A stretch of DNA of 64,000 bases from contig CM070713.1 in assembly GCA_036346275.1 (NCBI GenBank), positions 60,569,567-60,633,566 on the forward strand. The letters are read 5' to 3'. Below, one piece after another: positions 44,083 to 57,558 of the stretch. The notes below the pieces were generated by a model that made no database searches, was not told the origin of the DNA, and was given only the letters and a program-made list of their open reading frames with translations. Within the stretch, counting starts at the first letter, position 1, and each line of letters opens with the position of its first letter. Position numbers and translations under genes: made by a program. This DNA comes from Otatea glauca (lineage: Eukaryota; Streptophyta; Magnoliopsida; Poales; Poaceae).

Positions 44083-47000
44083 CGCAAGACTTTAGCAAAT
44101 CCTATAATATATGCAGGCCATTCCAAAGGAAAGGTTTCTACGGTTAATTTGCATAAAGCGAAATTGAATTAGTAAATCAAGTTGTCATTTGCAAACGGAA
44201 TTTAATAAAGCAAGTTTGACTGATAAGAAATAAGTAAAGCATAAATAATACTCACAGCCCTTCGCGAGCATTGATTAATTCAATGATCCAATAATCCAAT
44301 CCTGCCATATCATTTCCTTGCCAACACGTGGTATAACCATAATCTTTGCCAAAACAAGGCACATTAGATGGAAACCATTCTATTTTGAAAATAGTAAAAC
44401 ATTTAGCTATGTGATGACGTTACCAAGTGCCTTTGACCGTAGGCACGGCTAATTAATTAGATTTACACTCTGCAGAGGCGTACAACTTTACCCACAAGAA
44501 ATGATCATCTCTTTGTGCAGCGCAATTGACACACTTCCTTTGGTGTGCCGCAGAGAGATCATAACATAACCGTTACATTACCTAAACCTAGCTTTGCACC
44601 AGCCCAGCGACGTTAAACCCTTGTTATGGAGAAGAAATATAAATAAGTACGACATGGCAGTCCATCCCTGCATTAAGATCAAGAACATAGGCAGTCCATC
44701 CCTGCAATAAGAATATAGGCAGTCCATCCCTGCAATAAGAGTTTCTTCCCATAACAAGGCGTACACCGTTGTACCGATATGCATCTACCCACACCTCGGT
44801 GTAGAAGCCCCTCATAAGCAAACCTAGAAAGGATTGCTCATACTATCTCCCGCCTACCAATGTGCAAAGCCAGACCTAAGCAACTTAATAGGTTAAGGCT
44901 GCCCCATATCAGCACTCGTGGTTGCACGATTTTCTTGGCTTGAAAACAACCCATAGCTCGGTCCTTAATCCGACACGGGCAATACTCCACCCTACACTAC
45001 GTACAAGTCTAGCCCTTGCACAACCGGCTATTGCCAATAATTGCCCGCATCTAAACCATAGTTTTGTTTTGAGGTTTTTAATCAAAATACCAACAATTGA
45101 CATCATGTCATAACCAACCATTTTCAATTCTCAAGAATCAATTTTGATCTGATCATATTCAACGTTGGTTCTAAAGCATAGCTAAGCATGGTTAATATTC
45201 GCATATACCCAATTTGACATTATGTATTGTCTAACCCATTTATATGGTTATCAAGGTTCACATGTCCATACTTATCAAGGAAGTTTCATAAGACAACAGG
45301 TATATCTACCAGTACCACAAAATAGCATGTTTATAGAAAATATACGCATGCATGAAACATTTTGATAAACACAATGAAAATTAAATACTGGGATCAATAT
45401 GATCAAAGGGGGTGCTTGTCTTGCTTAATCGTTGTTTACGATGAAGTCGTGATCGAAGCCTGTGTCGTCGACGACGGAATTAATGACGTCGGGTTCTACA
45501 CGTTGTTCGATGGAAATATAGTGAAACAACAATTTCAATAAGGGCAAAAAGAAGACAGACAGTAAATCAAATAAAACATACTATAAGAAACAGACGCATA
45601 TTCTTTTATAGATTATTTGTTCTTATTTTACGAATTCAAGAGGCTAAAATTATGTATTCTTGTATTTATGACTTCGAATTATAGATGCTGAAATTATTTG
45701 AAGTAGAAAGATTTGTCTTATGGTGATATAGTAAAATAGTACGTTGTTAATAGGATTCAGATGCAAAGCAATGTATTTAAAGACCTTTGAATTAAACATT
45801 TATCACTAAATTTCTAGCTACCAATTTATCAGGCATAACACATTAAATTATCTACCCCATATTCATGAACTGATTGCTAGAAGCAAGCATGGTCCTACAT
45901 GCACACATACTTACATATATACATATATACCTATTATGCTCTTCATACTAAATCACATCCTATTTGCATAAATCATTATTTGCTCATTTTTTTACCTAGC
46001 CTAACATTATTCTACCATCATGCTGAAAAGAAATATGTTTAACAAACTTCCAAAAATTCTTTCCTTATCAATTTAGTTATTATTGCATAGTTACTAATAA
46101 TGTTAGAATTCAATAGAAAAGACATAAAACATTACCCAAATATTTTTATAGAAATGGGTTCATAGCAGAATAAGGATCTTAATAAAATTGGTTTCAAATA
46201 ATATTAACTTTGTTTGCAAAATTTTCATAATTAGTCTACTTTCATATGTACTATTCACCTTTGTATTAAAATATTTTTCCAGAATAGATTTTCAAAATAT
46301 TTTTGCATATTTTGGAATCTCTTGATTTTAGATGAATTTAGAAATTGGTTTCATCTCATTTGGATTTCAAATGCGAAAGATATTCAAGTTTGAATTTGAA
46401 CTAGTTCTGAAAAAACAGGGAAAATAACGAAATACGCTTTCGAAATAGTGAAAGCGTCTTTTGCTTCGCGCCAACTGTGCCGTTCAAAACCGACTGAGCC
46501 ACTGACATCCTGGGCCCGCCTGTCAGCGAGACCGAACAGGGCACAAGCTAGGGCTCACCACCGGCGAGGATCCGGTGATGTTCCGGTCCGGCCGAGGGCA
46601 CGGTTAGCATCAGTAAACTATTGCGCATCTAATGGTGGTACTCATTCCTACTGGCGACTAGCCGAATCATATCGCCACCGTGGACATGCGGCGGCGGAGG
46701 AGGCGACGAGTCGTGCCGGCGACAAAGGGCATCCCCAATGGAATGGGTTCTGGTTCTAGCATCAGGGGATCATAAGCATTCCATTTTTGCTAGATAGAAG
46801 CTCAGAGAAGGGTCGGATTAGCTCACCACCGATTGCCGATTTCGGAGAAGAAGGGGGCATAGTGGCGGCGGAGCTCCGGTTGTAATTTCCTGAAAATGAC
46901 AAAGGGTTTTTGATGCTTGAGGGATGGGAATGGTATGGCAAAAAGCAATTGAAGAATAGTTGATTGGATCACCTTCAATCGATCATGAACCGAAAGCTAG

Positions 47001-47108
47001 GGTTCTTCGGCTGATTCGGAAAAACGTGAAATTGGCGGTGATCGATGGAGTAGGATGGACGAGAGTAGAGGGGTTTTGAAGCACGGTCTTTGGCGAACTC
47101 AATCTGGT

Positions 47109-47116
47109 ATTTATAG
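47109..47116 (-). promoter_or_regulatory. TATA box in the 43.7 kb LTR
   Basis: Minus strand CTATAAATA, in the GC-rich block as in both other long LTRs. A second one, CTATAAAAG (minus, 48342-48334), belongs to the duplicated module. Confidence 0.55.
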
Positions 47117-49287
47117 GCCAGGGGCGTCGCTGTAGAGAAGCTCGCACCGGGTGTGAAAGCTTCGGAGGTTTTGCGGCGCTGCACAGGAGAAGGCATGGAC
47201 GTCGCAGCGGGAAATCCGGAGGGGATGGCGGCGTGGCAAGGAGAGGACGATGACGGTTTCCTCGGGTGTCGCGAAGGAGCAGAGGTGGCGCAAGCCACAG
47301 CTTCGGCGACGAGGTTCTGCTTCGGGGACGCGGCGACCGGAGGAAGACGAAGGCTGAGGGCAGAGGCTTGCAGGTGGGTCCGCTCGGTGCAACGGGTCCA
47401 AAGGTCAGTGATGGAATCGGTGGACTTCAAGCGATTTCAGCAAATAGAGCTCAGATTGGTTCACTGAATCAGTTAACTCTCTTGTCGCAAATTTAATGGT
47501 AAATTTACTGAATGTACTAGAGCTAGTTTAGAACCTACCATAAAGATTTCAGACCTATTGGACGCATGTATGATTTATAGAAATTCTGACAAGCCACTGT
47601 GCACATAATTGTGTTCTCTGTTTTTGAATTTTATCGAAGTTTATATCTTATCAAAACTTTTTGAAACTTTTTATAAGATTTTATCTTGTCCACATAAGTA
47701 TTCATTAAAAATTTGGATTTAATATATTTTATATTTTATTTATAAAAATTCTAACAATCTGATTCTTATATTTTCAGTAATTCTGTTTTTAAATTTTTAT
47801 AAATATCAAACCTAAGTATTATCTCCTAATATTTTTAATGAAGATGAATATATCCAGGGAGAAGGTAATAAAATTATTTTCACATCGAAATTATGAACAT
47901 TTATTTTCGGACATTTTTACTATTACTAGTCTTGCTTCATTAAATTACCTTTCTTTTCATCATTTAAGATTTTGTTATGACTTTAAAAATTATATTTTGT
48001 GTTCTGGGTAGCTCCTCTAATTTTTACAGCAATTTTTCTTATTTTTTTGTTTTACAAATCTTTTCCTACTACTTAAGTAATGGTTGATTGTTTTGAAAAA
48101 GAAAAAGGAAATAAATACAGTAAATGAAGAACACAGAGAGGAAGCTCACAGAACAAGAGATGGCGCCATGGAATAAGCTCGGGCATGCATAGCTGGTGGC
48201 GACCATTCAGCAGGGGAACCGATAAATAAACTTGAGGTTTCTATTCAGTAGTGCTTGAGGATACTCCGGGCTAGCTTAAATGAGATTTGTGGCTTGCAAA
48301 TGAGAAAATGGCTGGGTGAGGCATGCTCACTGGCTTTTATAGCCCAGCAAGGCTGTGGAGGAGCTGGATGACGGGTGGGCCCGGGAATTGTTCATTGAAG
48401 TGACACAAAACAAACCTCATCTCCTCCTTATCGCCAGCAGATCTGGATTCCATTCAGTGAACCGAATAGCAATCATGATGGTAAATTAATGAGGAATTTA
48501 TTGCATGTACTAAAGATAGATTTGAATTTCCTGAAAAAAATTCAGAATTATCTCACGCTTGTATAATTTATAAAAATTCTAAAAGTGCACTGTGCACAGA
48601 TTTCAGTTTTCTGTGTTTAATTTATCTTGGGGTTCATAACTTATGAAATATCTTTGAAACTTTTTTTGAAGGTTCCTTATAGCTGTATTAGTCTTCTTTA
48701 AACTTTTTCAACTTCAAATTATTTATATTTTATTTAATAAAATTCTGACATTGAATTACCAGAATTTCAGCTTTTCCATTTTCGAATTATTAAAATTATC
48801 AAATATAATTATTATTTCCTGATATTTTTACTGTTCATAGTATGATCCAAAATGAATATATTATAAAACATTTATGTCGAATTAATGCATAATTATTTTT
48901 ATTTAAATCTGACAATTTCACTGTTGCTAGTCATGGATTCATCAATTGCACTCATAATTGCTTTGATGTGACATGTAACTTCCTAAAATATCTCCATATT
49001 ACCCTTAACTGCCAAAATTAATTTAGGAATAATTTTATATGTTTAAATAAATTTTTATTTATTTTTTGTTATAAATTTTTTACTCTTTTCTTTATCTATT
49101 ATCATGTTTATATGAAAAGACTTTTCCTTTCTAACAAAAATCAAGGAAATTCAAGAAAATTAGAAGTAATTCAGAAAAATATATAAAAATCATCAATAAA
49201 TATATCTTAATGTTTAACTTTATTTGCTTGTTGTACTTTAAGTTTTGTATTGTAGAGAAAATAAAATTAGTACAATTAAAGATACTC

Positions 49288-49560
49288 TTAAGAACCAAAA
49301 TTGTGTGTATCCAAAGAAGTGATGTCCTCATCATCCTCCCCCTCTTGAAACGGAGTCGTCCTCGACTCAAGCTCATCTTCTTCTCCCAAATATGGCTTCA
49401 AATCTGCAATGTTAAATGTGGGACTAACTCTGAAATCTGTAGGCAACTCAAGCTTGTATGCATTATTATTAATCTTTTGAATAATCTTAAAAGGACCATC
49501 AGCTCTAAGCATCAACTTAGACTTTCTTAGATCTAAAAAACTATCTTTTCTCAAATGCAA
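49288..49560 (-). pseudogene. gypsy integrase C-terminal fragment
   Basis: The minus-strand frame reads HLRKDSFLDLRKSKLMLRADGPFKI, NNNAYKLELPTDFRVSPTFN, IADLKPYLGEEDELESRTT. This is the characteristic C-terminus of grass Ty3/gypsy polyproteins (GPF/Y region onward). It continues, across a 12.8-kb insertion, the integrase fragment that ends at 62353 (ELGDLV). On the 49560 side the Trp codon expected after DLV reads TGA. Confidence 0.9.
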
Positions 49561-49571
49561 TCAAACAAGAT

Positions 49572-50640
49572 GTAGGATCAAGGATAATCGACTAGAGGGG
49601 GGTGAATAGGAGGTTTCTAAATTTTTCAACACAAATTAGAAATTACAAATGACACTACGAAATTGAGATACAAATATGAGGAACACACTAATGTCTCTAG
49701 CAATTTCTTAGGATGATATGTCAATACAAGTGAAACAAATAGACTTATGAGCAAAAAGACTATGAAGAGTATGGTATTAATGAAATGGAAGCTCAACAAT
49801 CAAGAATACCAAACACAAATAAATAGGAGACAAGGAATTTAACCCGTGGTTTCGGAGACTTGCCGGTCTCCCCTACTCCACGTTGAGGTGACTTGAACCA
49901 CGTCAAGCCGGCTCCACTCGCTTGAGCCTTCCTCGATCACTAAGGTAGTTCTTCCCCGCTCCGGGTAGGCTAACTCCGGCCTTCACAACTTGCCGGGGCT
50001 TCTCACAATCTTCGTTGAGAAGCTCACCGCGCACGATCGCCACCAAGCCATCAAGGAGGCGGTAACCTCCAAGAGTAATAAACCTTGATGCTAGCTTGAG
50101 ATCGAATGTCGGTGTCTAAAGACTCAAACACTAAATGCAACACTCAATCTTGCTTCTCACACTCACAAATGAAAATTGAATGCACACAAGAGTGGAGAAC
50201 ACTTGCTAGAGCTCAAATATCATCAATGAGGACCAAGAGTTGCTCTAGAATGCAGGTGGGGAGGTATTTATAGCCTCCACCAAACTTTCTAGCCGTTGGA
50301 GCTTGAAATCTGCAAAAATCTGTTTTTCCGGTGCTACCGCCCATGTAGGACCGGTAGCACCGGGATCCATTTCAACGGCTAGAATAAAGGCATTTAATGC
50401 ACTTGCCGAGACCGTTATAGGGGTCCGTGCTACGCCCAACTAGGGCGTGAGCACCGGCTCCATTTCATTTTCTTTCTTCGAAAAGAGACCTCTCTAGAAT
50501 TATATCACCGGGCTTAGGACCGGTGCTACCGTAGGTCCGGTAGCACCGGGATACTATGGGCGGTAGTACCGGGCTACAAATGCCCAAAAAGGTGCTTCTC
50601 TGGAATTTTCACACCGGGCTGATGTCCGGTGCTACCGATA
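49572..50640. mobile_element. unclassified insertion, left part
   Basis: The insertion runs 49572-62352 including two nested LTRs; its own sequence is about 1.7 kb. The 7-bp direct repeat ACAAGAT flanks it (49565-49571 and 62353-62359). It begins GTAGGATCAAGGATAATCG and soon reads CTAGAGGGGGGTGAATAGG, a phrase found in a widespread grass repeat (from memory). It ends GTGCCTAGATGCTTTC. A CGGTAGCACC minisatellite starts at about 50.33 kb. No coding frame is convincing. Confidence 0.7.
50328..50640. repeat. palindromic CGGTAGCACC minisatellite, left part
   Basis: CGGTGCTACCG and its complement CGGTAGCACCG alternate about seven times, with a few substitutions (CGGTAGTACCG). Adjacent opposite copies can pair into 10-11 bp stems. 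Confidence 0.8.
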
Positions 50641-50984
50641 TGTAACGACCCCCATTTTTACAAACTTGCAAAAATGGAAATCTAATGTGCATTTCCGTAC
50701 TAGTCTCATGATCAGTAGCTAGTATGCACATACACCAATTGGAATCACAACCATACAACAAATATTATTAAGCGGAAGCTATTACATAAAGAAAGCTCTT
50801 ACAAATCAGAGATAAAGCAGCAAAAGAAGCAAAGTCTTGTAGTGTGCCCATCCAACACCAACAGGCAACTGACAAGGCATAATCCCTAGAAAGATTCGAT
50901 GAAGAAAATCCCGCAACCTACGACGGAAGAAACCTTCGAAGCTTCGCTAACATAACCACCTAAAAACAACATATAAGCAAGGGT

Positions 50985-51000
50985 GAGTACTTTCGTACTC
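50985..51000. other. conserved LTR stem-loop, copy 3
   Basis: GAGTAC-TTTC-GTACTC, flanked by GCAAGGGT and CGCAAGAC. Confidence 0.75.
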
Positions 51001-54000
51001 CGCAAGACTTGAGCAAAGCCTATAATATATGCCGGCCATTTGAAAGGAGGCTACTACAGTTAATTTGCATAAAGCAGAATTGACATTGTAAAACAAGTTA
51101 TTTGCAAACGGAAGTTATAAAAGCATAATTGACTGATATGAAATAAAGCATAAGTAATACTCACAACCCATCGCGAGCATCGAATAATCCAGAAATGGAA
51201 TCCAACAATGTCGATCCTTTGACATGAAAACAAAAGCTGCTAAACAAGTTCCAAACCACAACCCAATTTTAGAAAATACCAAAGCATTCTAACATTGGAA
51301 TGACTTCACCAAGCGTCCATAACCGCGGACACGGCTAATTAATTAGATTTATACTCTGCAGAGGTGTACACTTTACCCACAAGGAATGATCAACCTCTAT
51401 TGCCAGATCAATTAACACACTTCCTTTGGTGTGTCGGCAAGGAGATCATACAGAGCCGTTACATTATCTAGATGTGGCTTTGAACCAGCCCGGACGCTTG
51501 ACCTCGCCATGAAAGCGTAAACACTCACCCAAGACGTGGATCCTTTCACATCACACCCAACACCACGTTTACATTCACGGCAAGGCGTACACCGCTGCAT
51601 TGGTAAGTAAACCCCTACAGACAGATCGAACCGAATGCTGTGCATTACTCCCGCCTTCCTTAGATGCAAAGCCACACCTAAACAACTTAATAGGCTAAGA
51701 TCATCCCATACCGGCCCTCGTGGTTGTACGAAATTCTTGGATCTATAGCGTCCCATTGCTCGGTCCTTAATCCGACACGGGCGATACTCCACCCTAACTA
51801 CGTGCAAATCCCTCTGCACCTCCGGCTATTGCCAATAATCGCCCGCATCAAAACCATAGTTTTATTTTGGGTTTTTAATCAAAATACCCATAACTAACAG
51901 CTTTATTTCCAACATTTTCCATTTCCTAAGAAACAAATTTTGATCTGATCATCATTCTCATTTGTTCTAAAAGCATGGCTAAGCATGGATAAAAGTAATC
52001 GCATATACCCACAATGACATTAAGTAATTGTCTAAGCTCAATCTATGGTTATCAATGTACACATATCCATACTTATCAAGGAAGTTTCATGAGACAACAG
52101 GTATAACTACCAGTACCACAAAATAGCGAATTTACTGAAAGTAAACGTATGCATGAAACATTTTAATAAATACAATGCAAATTAAATTCTGGGATCAAGA
52201 TGGTCAAAGGAGGGTGCTTGCCTTGCTTATATATCGCTTACGACGAAGACGCGGTCGCAGATGACGGAGGCAACAATGGAGGAAGGGACGTCGGATTCTA
52301 CACGTCGATCAATCGGAAAATAGCAAATATCCAACTTTAATAAGGGCAAAAAGAAAACAGACAGAAAATCAAATAAAGATTCATCGCAGAAAACAGGGAT
52401 GATTTAGGGTTTGGATTATATGATTTCAAGATCTCATGATTTAGATAAACACACATTTATATACTTAATGGCTTTGATTATGAACAAAACACGTTTTCTT
52501 TTAAAGATTATCTATTCTTGATTTACGAATTCAAGAGGCTAAAATTATGAATTTTAGTATTTACGATTTCGAATTATAGATGCTAAAATTATTTGGATTA
52601 AAAGAAATAAAACACTAGTTAAGGTTTACGCAAAACATACTTAATTACTTAAGTGATTTGCATATGAAAGGTTCTAAATAAATTATAACTGATAGCTAAC
52701 TAATTAGATTTATTTATGATTTTTAAGAAGGTTCTGGTGATACAAATATATTAATTATAAATTCTTTGTTACAAGGTTCACTTAATCTTATTATGGCAAA
52801 GTTCATTAAACATAAAACCAAGGGTTATTTGACTACTAGGGTTTATATGCAAAACATGACGAAATAAGATTATTTCTTCGGGATTAGATAACCTATACCT
52901 TGAATAACGCTTCTAAGCTGATCTCATACATTTTAGCTTTTGGACGAGACATTATTTTCTTAGTTGAAAACGCTTATGTGACATTAAAAGTTATGACAAA
53001 CATACTTTTTAGGGGGTATTTAGCTAGCAAGATTTAATCGAAACGTAAGTTTTAAATAAAATATTTTTCTAGAATATGGTAGATCATATCCCAAACATCA
53101 TTTCTAAACTGATTTCCATAATATTTGCATTTAGACGAGGGGTTCTACGGGTTGACGAAAAAGCTTGAGGGCTCAATTAACTACTCGCTAAGGATTCAGT
53201 TTTTGATACGCGATAGCGACTACACCATGCAAGATAATCTACTCATTTTTTAGGCATTAACAGGTTATGACTCTAATAGCATTTTAAAGTTAGTTTCGCG
53301 ACAATTGGCTTTTATCCGAAATGTTTTCTATATAAACGATCATTAGGGTTTAACATGATCCTATTTCATCCTTGCACAACATAAGGTATTTTTTGTATAA
53401 ACAGTAAGAGTACTATTTTTCAGGGCTATAGGATTTGGTTTCGTCAGATTCAGAGTTTATTTGTGAAAGTTACAATTATTCCTATCTTACAAGTATTTAT
53501 ACTTTGGCTATTAATCTTTTACCGTTTTATGTAGTAAACTTTAAATATTATTTTATATCTGGAATCTTTGTACTGCTAGGAATATAGCAAAACTATTTTG
53601 GTGTTCATTTGAATTCATTTGATCTCTATATGGACTATTTGATTCTATATGCATATGCATATACATTTCATACTCAGATTATTTGATATTTGTTAAAGAT
53701 AGTTCAAATCCAATTCATTTCTTAATTATTTTGGCAAACTCAGGTATTCTACTGTCATGCTAATATTTAGAAATCAATTTTACTTATTCCATATTTCTTT
53801 TTATTCAAATTATGTTTATTTAAATTCCTAGTATATTGATTACAATCTTTATTAGCAAGTAGTTCAAACTTTAATGAAATTTAAATATTTTTATATGTTT
53901 GAACTCCTGGAAACATGATTATTTCAGTAAAATTGGTTCCATTCATTTTTAAGTTTGTTTACAACTTTTTAATATGTAGTACTTATTTAAGCCTCTTCTT

Positions 54001-54841
54001 TAAATTTGAATTTCAAATTTATCTAGTAGACATTTTCAAAATGTTATTGCATATTCTGAAAGCAATAGATTTTAGATGAATTTAGAATTTTGTTTCATTT
54101 CATTTGGACTAAATATTCAAAATTTATCAATGTTTGAAGTGGCTCGGTTTTGGAAATTGAATTGAAAACTGGAAATACGTTTTCAGAGCTGAGAAAGCGT
54201 ATTCTACCGAATGCACTGAAGTTGCTTCTGCGCCACTGACAGGAGGGGCCCAAAGCGCAGAGAGAGAGAACAGAGGCTTTCGGTTCTCCGGCTTGCCGGC
54301 GACGAAGGATGGCCGGAGGGGGGGCTCCGCCGGTGGAATGAGCTCCAAGGAGATGAGGCGCAGCTAGGGGTAGTCTTGGCGTCGGCCGGCAGTCACCGGA
54401 GAGAGTCAACACCTGCAAGGGGCGGCGGTGCCAATGGAGCACGGCCGGGAGTGAGAATCAAAGTGCGAGAGCTCGAATGGGTAAGCGTTTTAGCTTCTAA
54501 GGGTCACAAGGAGTCCATTTTGGTATCTCACTCGCGCGGAGGATGACTGGGGAGCTCCGCCACCGTGCGGCCGGAGTTGGAGAAGAAGGCGCACGTCGGC
54601 GGCTTGATTTCGCATGAAGAAGCTTAAGTATTTTTGAGGGGTTTTGATCACTAGAAGGTATAGAAGCTATATCCGGAAGCAATTTGGGATTGGTTTGCCT
54701 ATTCGGTCGAATTGTTTCCGGCTTGAAACTCCAAAGCTCTCGGTCATGGCGGTTTTGGGGGAAATTTCGGGCGTTTTGGCTTGGAGAAACGAAGAAGAGG
54801 AAGAGGGAAAGATGGTGCGGCTCAAGAGCGAGCTCGGCGCA

Positions 54842-54849
54842 ATTTATAG
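54842..54849 (-). promoter_or_regulatory. TATA box in left-arm LTR
   Basis: Minus strand CTATAAAT at the place corresponding to CTATAAAG in the right arm. Confidence 0.55.
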
Positions 54850-56043
54850 CGAGACTTGCGGGGCACAGAGGTTTGAACGGAGGCGAAAAGGGCGGCTCGT
54901 TTCGGTGCTTCGCAGTGGAATGGCGCAATCGTCTCACCGGCAAGGAGGCGACGTGGGGCGGTCAAAGCATGGCGCGGGAATGCCGAGGGTAGACGTGGCG
55001 TCAGTTGATGGGGTGGCTGCACGGCTTGTCGGGCGCATGGCGACGAAGGCGCGGGAGAGTGCAAGCTCTGGCTCGGCGAAGCGAAGAAGAAGAAAGGAGG
55101 CTGTGGAGTCAGGGACTGATGAGTGGGGCCGGGGTCCACTGGCAGCGAGAGAAACATTTTTCCTTTGCCTCCAGCAACCGTTACGGAAAAGGGACGGGCC
55201 CCACATGTCGGTGAGAGAAATCGAGTCAAGGGATAAGCTTCAGCTGGACAGCTCCATGTGAGCATTCGAATCGCTATCAAATCAGTGTGTGATTTTGTAA
55301 AACTTTTTGACCTGCCTCTCCTGGTAGTTTTTAATCTCCAGTAAAAATTTGAGGTTAAAATACCGCATAGTTGAATTTTATAAATTCTGACACTGTGGAC
55401 TTGTACAGGATTTGAATTTCGGTATTCTATTTATTTTGGGGTGTAAATCATAGTAATTATTTTCCAAACTTTTCATAGGGGTTCATTTTGTTTTAAGGAT
55501 ATCTCCATAAAAATTTAAAGTCAAAAACTCAAGCTAATATTTTATAAAAATTCTGACATTAGGATTTCTAGTTTTTGATGGTCTCTGTTTTTGAATTATT
55601 AGAGGGATTTGCCGACATGATCAAATCCTAATATTTTTACCAGGGATAGTTTTTACACTTAGGGTGTTTTGGTAATTTTTCCAGGTCCAGATAAACTTCG
55701 AATATTTTTCATTAATTTTGACTTGTACTGTTTCTAGTCAAAAAGAGGTGTCATAAGTTCTATTTACCCATTTTTCTGTGCATAAAATTTTACATGTTGA
55801 TTTTACTGACTTACCAGTATGGTTAGGATTCCATGGTAATTTTTTCCAAAATTTATCTTTTAAATTTTTATCTTTTTACCATTATCCATTCTTTAATTCT
55901 AGTTGTTTGATTTTTCATTCAATACAAAGATCCAAAGAAATCCAAATAGATTCCAATCAAGTCAGGAAAATCAGAAATAAATATATTCAAATTCAAAACA
56001 TGAATTTTTATATTATTGTATTTTTTCGGGATGTTACACGATA

Positions 56044-56351
56044 GTCCGGTAGCACCGGCCCACCATGGGCGGTAGCACCAGGATACCTGAAACACCCAAA
56101 ACACACTCCTCTGTGATTTTTACACCATGCTGAAATCCGGTGCTACCGATAGTCCGGTAGCATCGGGCTGCCATGGGCGGTAGCACCGGGCTACCAAACG
56201 CTCAAAAAACCCTTCTCTGTAATTTTCACACCGCCCTATTGAGCCGGTGCTACCGTGCACCCGGTAGCACCGCGCTGCCATGGGCGGTAGCACCGGGTTT
56301 CTAGAGATTTGATTTGTTCTAAAGGATTTTCAAGATTGGACTTATTTATCA
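56044..56351. repeat. minisatellite spacer between the opposed LTRs
   Basis: This is the middle part of the unclassified insertion. About eight CGGTGCTACCG/CGGTAGCACC units lie between 56.04 and 56.30 kb, followed by a short unique stretch up to the TTTGG target duplication of the right arm. Confidence 0.8.
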
Positions 56352-57550
56352 TTTGGTGTAACATCCCGAAAAATGGAATAATATGAAAATTAATATTTTG
56401 AATTTGAATATATTTATTTCTGATTTTTCTTGACATGATTGAAATTTATTTGGATTTTCCCTGGATTTTTGTATTGAATGAAAATCAAAAAAATAGGATT
56501 AAAGGAATGGATAATGGTAAAAAGATAAAATGGTAAAAGTAAAAATTTAGAAAAATTACCATGGAACTATAACCAATCTGGTAAGTCAGTAAAATCAAGA
56601 AGTAAAATTTTATGCACAGAAAAATGGGTAAATAAAATTAATGTCACCTCTTTTTGACTAGAAACAGTGCAAGTCAAAATTAATGAAAAATATTCGTAGT
56701 TTATCTGAATCTGGAAAAATTACCAAAACACCCTCAGGTAAAATTTATCTCTGGTAAAAATATTAGGAATTGATCATGTCGGCAGAGCCTCTAGTAATTC
56801 AAAAGCAGAAACAATTAAAAGTGGAAATCTTCATGTCAGATTTTTAGTAAAATAAATACCCAATATTTTGATTTTAAAATTTTACAGAGACATCCTTGAC
56901 CTATTTATAACCCCTCATAAAAGTTTAGAAAATAAATAATAATGTTTGAACCTTTAAATAAATACAAAACCGAAATTCAAATCCTGTACAAACCTACAGT
57001 GTCAGAATTTTTATAATTTAACCATGCGGTATTTGAGTCTCAAATTTTTACTGAAGGTTAGAAACTACTAGTAGGTGCAGGTCAAAAAGTTTCACAAAAT
57101 TAAGTGGTGATTTGATAGCGAATTTAGTGATCACATGGAGCTGTCTCGCTGAAGTTTATCCTCTGCCTCACTTTCACTCACCGACGTGTGGGCCATCCCC
57201 TTGTCCGTAACGGCTCGTTGGAAGGAACGGAAAAACCGGTCTCTCTCGCTGCCAGTGGCCCCGGGTCCACTCGTCGCCCCGATTTCACACCTACTCCCTT
57301 CTCCTTTCTTTCTCGCAAACTCCCGAGCCCTCTCACGCCCGAGACTTCACCGTCTCTGCGTCTCAGCGCAATTTGTGTCGCCCTGAGCTGGTTGTCGCTG
57401 CCACGTCCATCCTCGAGGCTCGTGCGCCATGCCCTGACCAGCTGAGTCTTATCTTGCCGACAAGAGACCGTGCGCTGCTTCGCCCGATCGACACAGAACC
57501 GCCGCAATCCGAGTCCGCGTTCAAATACTGTCGTCGCTATCCGCACTCGC

Positions 57551-57558
57551 CTATAAAG
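57551..57558 (+). promoter_or_regulatory. TATA box in right-arm LTR
   Basis: CTATAAAG within GC-rich sequence. Confidence 0.55.

Larger units (their letters stand above)
43715..49210 (-). mobile_element. long LTR of the TGTAACGACC family, diverged copy
   Basis: It starts TGTAACGACCCCCATTTT and follows the order of parts of the LTRs at 50.6 and 56.4 kb: stem-loop at 44066, AT-rich body, GC-rich promoter block at 46.4-47.5 kb, AT-rich far end. A minus-strand TATA box and its place directly next to minus-strand gypsy integrase (49288-49560) suggest it is that element's 3' LTR (inference). The far end has lost recognisable GGGATGTTACA. It contains an internal repeat: about 47470-47910 resembles 48480-48920. 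Confidence 0.7.
50641..56038 (-). mobile_element. long solo LTR, left arm of inverted pair, 5398 bp
   Basis: Ends TGTAACGACC ... GGGATGTTACA, with the 5-bp target duplication CGATA on both sides (50636-50640 and 56039-56043). Gag-pol sequence and an internal second LTR are absent, so the simplest reading is a solo LTR. The parts, in plus order, are the terminal fold-back CCATTTTT...AAAAATGG, the stem-loop at 50985, an AT-rich body, a GC-rich promoter block at 54.2-55.3 kb with a minus-strand TATA box, and an AT-rich far end. Transcription would run leftward. Open frames in the GC-rich block lack family features. Confidence 0.85.

Noticed and set aside
46448..47496. Open frames in the GC-rich block of the 43.7 kb LTR
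   Set aside because: Equivalent blocks in the two arms (54.5-55.3 and 57.2-58.25 kb) do not keep the same frame or protein, so they are promoter-block composition effects.
50328..56300. Regularly repeated palindromic units resembling a CRISPR array
   Set aside because: Units alternate in orientation and spacers are not of constant length; the context is a plant transposon, so it is a minisatellite.
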